64,000 nucleotides of DNA from Adiantum capillus-veneris. Its lineage: Eukaryota > Streptophyta > Polypodiopsida > Polypodiales > Pteridaceae. Of this stretch, positions 60,161-64,000 are shown piece by piece (positions within the stretch are counted from its first letter, which is position 1; every line of letters starts with the position of its first letter). The stretch is taken from contig CM043952.1 of NCBI GenBank assembly GCA_014529385.2, forward strand, positions 68,765,370-68,829,369, written 5' to 3'. Below the pieces are notes generated by a model. That model was given only the letters and a program-made list of their open reading frames with translations. It was not told the origin of the DNA and did not search any database. Position numbers and translations under genes: made by a program.

Positions 60161-60448
60161 TGAAGATGATATATGTGGTAATCATTTTAGTGACAACACA
60201 CAAGCAATAGAAAGGTTTTTGGCCAATATATTTTTTCCTAGAATTTTTGTTAGTAAGTTTTGAAAATAATAGATGTGGTAATTATTTTCGTGAAAACGCT
60301 AATTATCCACCAGCAATAAAAAGGTGTGTGGCCAAGATATTATTTTTAACTATTTTTCAAGAGTAAGTTCTGAAAACGATATATGTGGTAATGATTTTAG
60401 TGACAACACACCCCCAACAGAGAGGTCTTTGTCCAAGATAATATCTGT
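60157..60448. repeat. Three-unit minisatellite
   Basis: Three diverged units of roughly 80-115 bp (60157-60251, 60252-60365, 60367-60448) share ATATATGTGGTAATNATTTTNGTGA and GGCCAAGATAT. Confidence 0.75.
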
Positions 60449-61340
60449 TTATTATTTGATTTTATAAGGAGGTGTATACATCTCTATAGTCTTTGCCAAA
60501 AAGAGTGTCTATCATTTGTTTGTGAAGGTATGGTATGTTTTGGCAATGTAAAGGGAATCTTTGGGGTGTTTAACAAGGAGCTACATCCATGTGTAGGGTA
60601 TGGTCACATCCATACAAGCAAACAAAGCATATTGTAATGGCCCTATTGTTATGGGTGTCATCACCTAACTAGACGAGGTGCGATATTTGGTTGTCAAAAT
60701 CTAGCACTAGTGGTTGTGAAGGAACAAAATAACTATTTTGTGGAGCCTACCTATTATGAGTGGCATCTAAGCGAGTATATCTTAAAAGGTGGCCATAATA
60801 TATAACTACAGTAACTTGTTGCTTAGGCATTAGTCACACAAAGCGTTGCTTAATATAGTTAAGCTTATCTTTTGGCATAGTTTAAAAACTATTTTGATGT
60901 AACACGTGTGGTTTCATGTAAACGGAGAACGAAAAGCATAAGGTAAAGGGGTCAATTAGGGGACACGTCCCTTTTCAGGACTTGTCCTTACCCCAATAGA
61001 AAGGACACTGGTGCACCAGAGTGGACATACAAGCCGGTATGGGAAAGTGGTTATCTCAGAAGCCCACTGAGAGTCGTGGTGGTCCGTCAGATCGTGACTG
61101 TACTTGTTTTGCCCCCAAGTGTGTCCGTCTTCAGGCTCTCTGCTCTCTGTTTTGTTGAATTGATTATCGAAATTGTTTCGCGCAAGTGAAGGGATCTCCA
61201 TCGTACGACGACACGCTTCTTTTGCATGATGCTACCTCCTGAGCTCCCAAATGAGCTACTCCATGCCTCGATCGACAAAGCATAGACTCTGATTCAGCCA
61301 ACCCGATCTCATCTATACTACAGATAAAGGGGGAGGGGAA

Positions 61341-61363
61341 CCCCCCCCCCCCCCCCCCCCCCC
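61341..61363. repeat. Poly-C tract
   Basis: 23 consecutive C. Confidence 0.95.
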
Positions 61364-61447
61364 GCCACGCGTCAGTGCCTGCTTTATCCGGCGCCCTCGC
61401 GGGGCAGTGGCGTCTGAGCCAAACTGAGACAGCGAGATGCGCGCAAG

Positions 61448-61449
<2 letters not shown>

Positions 61450-61489
<40 letters not shown>
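61450..61489. repeat. (GA)n microsatellite
   Basis: Uninterrupted AG run. Confidence 0.96.
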
Positions 61490-61491
<2 letters not shown>

Positions 61492-63043
61492 GCCACACTA
61501 GTTGTCCTTAGTATGGGACATTTACCCTAATTGAAAAAGTGGAAAAGCAAATGGTTGTGTGTGACCACCTCTTAGATGTAACTAAGGTTATTTTTACCAT
61601 CAATTGAAGTTAACATTTTCTTATTCAAACTTTTCTATGTTTAGGCCTAAAGCGAAAAGGACATAAAGCAATAAATTTTTAAAACCAATGTGAGAAGCAC
61701 GTGGGCGAGGCAGCGGGCAATGAAACTGTCACCAGAGACCTCAAAACCTTGGAGGTTTCAACGTCTCATGCATTCTTGGTCTCGTGAATACTTGTTCAAT
61801 CCTTAAAGGTGAGGCAATGAAAAGAGTGCCGAAAGGGAGACATGGCTTTTTCTTTAACTTTTTTTTTTTCCCTTCAAGAAATTCAAGGATTATATTCAGT
61901 TGTAGGCTCCAGTTTTCCGGGGTGTTCGGGAAAACTGTCTCAGTTTGATATCGTGCCATTTTCAATTTCAAAAATGCGGGTTGAGGGCAAGGGGAAAAGG
62001 AGCCCCAAAATTAGTGTAAAAAGCCACAAAATAAATCTACTTTTCTAAAATTTTCTCTTGGCAAATTCAAGGAAAGGAATTTTGTATGTTCGAAAAATGA
62101 TTTTTCCCAAACACTGGAACTTGTAGCTCAACAATGTAAACATACGGTAAATAGTTAGTTGATATAATTATAATGGATGTTGCTCTCCCAAAAAATGGCA
62201 TGAGCATAGTCCCAAGTTACATAGTGCATAACATCTACTGATATTACAATGGTTGAGGGCATTGCGCTAAAAAAGATTTGGGTCCCACCCCGATTATCTG
62301 CTTTTGCTATCTTAAACAAACTTAGAAATCGAGGGACATTCGAGTATTTGAAGGAAACCACGCAACAACTAAGTATAAAGAGATCATATAGGAGAGCAGG
62401 GAATGGATTCTCTACATTGGTCCATTCCCTACATTGGGACACACAAAGTATCTGAAGAGTGGAAGCAAGCACTCCTAGATGTTGAAGGAAGTGTTAACTA
62501 TGAACTTTCGGCTACTAGCTATAGCACAACTTGAATAGTTTCAAGCCAAGGGCCACAGGCCACAGGCCGGTCTGAACGCAACTCGGAGGTGCCTATAAGG
62601 GGTTGTGGTTGGGTGAAGAGTTGGCATTCAGGCTCCCAGTGGTCTCATACAAGTATCAAAGCTTTGTTATTCTTAGAGGGCGTGCTCTTTTTTTGGCTTA
62701 ATCATGCAAGTTGTGGAGAGGAAGGCATGGTCAGCAATCCCAAGGGTCTCTTAGTATACGAAGGAGATGGTCAAGGAACGCATAAACAAGGGTTCATAGC
62801 AGGGGGAGAGACCGTCGATTGGCACAAAACCGCTTGTGCTTGACCTTGTTGAGATCCCACTACAAAGAAGGACAAAACCTGACACAAAGGTAGCAATGTT
62901 GGAGCACTGTAGCTCGTTGACTGCTGAGAAGAAATCCTTGCTTTCTCACTTGGTGAGTACCCAAGGGTAAGGCCCTTTAGGGTTTCTTTTAGACAAAAGC
63001 AAGGGGAGAAGGGAGGGTGCCCACAATCAATAGCCCCCCTCCC

Positions 63044-63044
<1 letters not shown>

Positions 63045-63074
<30 letters not shown>
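63045..63074. repeat. Poly-C tract
   Basis: 30 consecutive C, immediately before the inverted-repeat arm. Confidence 0.95.
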
Positions 63075-63076
<2 letters not shown>

Positions 63077-63118
63077 CCATCATCTTCTTCTTGGAATTTT
63101 TCAATGCAAGGCTACACG

Positions 63119-64000
63119 GTTGAAGTGGTAACATAGTCTTCTAGGGCAAAGAAATTTGGCCAATTTTTTGCAATTTCAGAAAGTATACACAGAATCATAG
63201 TCCAGCACATGTCTTTATAAGGTCAAATAAGGTCAAGGTTTCGTTGCTTGACAAATCACCAACACCAACAAACGATTTGGAGGTTCAAGCGGTGGGCCAA
63301 GCTCGAGGGGAAGCTCCATGACGGTGGAATCTCACAAAATGTTTCGGATTTTAGTAGTCGGAATCGACATGGTCTTTTTTGACGGGTGTGTCGACCCGAT
63401 AGTTCAATATCCACATTGGCATTTCTTTGCAACTTAGCGGTGTTGACATTAGCACGGCTAATTATCTCTCAATGCGGTGGTTTTGACGGTTCTCAATCGA
63501 CGATGCTTTTTAAGGTGTTTCTTTTCTCTTGCTAGCACGGTACAAAATCGCCATGGATTTGGACATTGACAGGCAACATATGTTTGATTTTAAAAATCAT
63601 ACACAAGTACCATTGGCCAATCCCCCATGGCCGGCTACTCCCATGGAAGACACCCACACGAAACCAAGGTTGAATGATAGCTACGAGTTGCTTGACATCG
63701 AAGAGTTTAGAGAACTGTAAACATGCATGACTATTTTAGAGTCTAATTTTTCAAAATTGAATGAAAATGTCACTAAAATATTTGACTATTTTAGAGTCTA
63801 ATTTTTCAAAATTGAATGAAAATGTCACTAAAATGTTTGATATGCTTGTGCACTTCATGCAACACTCGGCTAAGGGCCTAGTAAATGAGTAGACCAGGGT
63901 TCTGCATCCCCAAATCTGGGTGGGAGCACACCTAGTCTACCGGAGCAAGGCCCCAATCTGGAGGTGTTGAAGACTCTCCCAAAAAGAGGTGGATGACTTG
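63119..64000 (+). repeat. Arm 2 of the long inverted repeat
   Basis: Reverse complement of 21274-22119, running to the window edge and probably beyond. Encodes the same gag-leader-like frame (from 63529, MLARYKIAMDLDI; then MEDTHTKPRLNDSYELLDI). A 55-bp tandem duplication (63729-63783 and 63784-63838) is present here but not in arm 1. Confidence 0.85.

Larger units (their letters stand above)
60449..63044. other. Unassigned sequence with microsatellites
   Basis: No gene recognised. A run of 23 C lies at 61341-61363 and a GA run at 61450-61489. Confidence 0.5.

Noticed and set aside
61164-61496. A possible host gene 5' region near the poly-C and GA runs
   Set aside because: No coding frame beyond repeat-encoded residues and no splice or domain evidence.
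21274-64000. The inverted repeat arms as terminal repeats of one 42-kb giant DNA transposon
   Set aside because: The arms encode a gag-leader-like frame, no TSD is visible, arm 2 continues past the window, and the interval contains unrelated LTR elements with no transposase or polymerase of such an element.

Overview
The window is plant nuclear DNA made almost entirely of nested and decayed transposable elements. The evidence is Ty3/gypsy and Ty1/copia LTR retrotransposons with plant-type primer-binding sites, an L1-type LINE with a DUF4283/zinc-knuckle ORF1, GA/GT microsatellites, and no intact host gene. I saw no tRNA, rRNA or CRISPR array. An angiosperm is most likely; the species cannot be named from this sequence.

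Layout. (A) 1-12607, minus strand: a Ty3/gypsy element whose 5' LTR begins at 11218; its 3' end lies beyond the left edge. Gag, protease, RT, RNase H and integrase are all recognisable but broken by stops and frameshifts. It has two unusual parts: an extra H2C2 zinc module before the integrase core, and a pol extension after the integrase that carries a second retropepsin-like domain and a Trp-motif tail. (B) 12608-18464, plus: a gag-only LTR element with TSD CAAAC inserted next to or inside the LTR of A; its gag zinc-knuckle region resembles that of A. 18470-21273 is AT-rich and noncoding. 21274-22119 is one arm of a long inverted repeat whose partner is at 63119-64000. (C) About 22120-29474, plus: an L1-type LINE (ORF1, endonuclease) split inside the endonuclease domain by (D) 25039-28946, a reduced Ty1/copia element. 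(E) 29475-38220, minus: a Tat-like Ty3/gypsy element with two RNase H domains. (F) 39363-45576, plus: a second gag-only LTR element with about 2-kb LTRs and a primer-binding site like that of E. (G) 48210-56150, plus: a dead copia pol remnant split by (H) 48807-55761, an almost complete copia element with TSD ACAAG. 56980-57367 is a near-complete foldback element. 57590-59110, minus, is another copia gag-protease remnant. The rest to 63118 is microsatellites, minisatellite and unassigned sequence.

Two pairs suggest autonomous/non-autonomous relationships within this window: A with B (shared spacing of zinc knuckles and downstream sequence) and E with F (shared primer-binding site and gag resemblance). 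Copia D looks like a deletion derivative of the H family: nearly the same LTR start, the same polypurine tract and a similar long leader. Nothing here looks transcriptionally required by the host; most coding parts carry nonsense codons of the kind produced by cytosine deamination.
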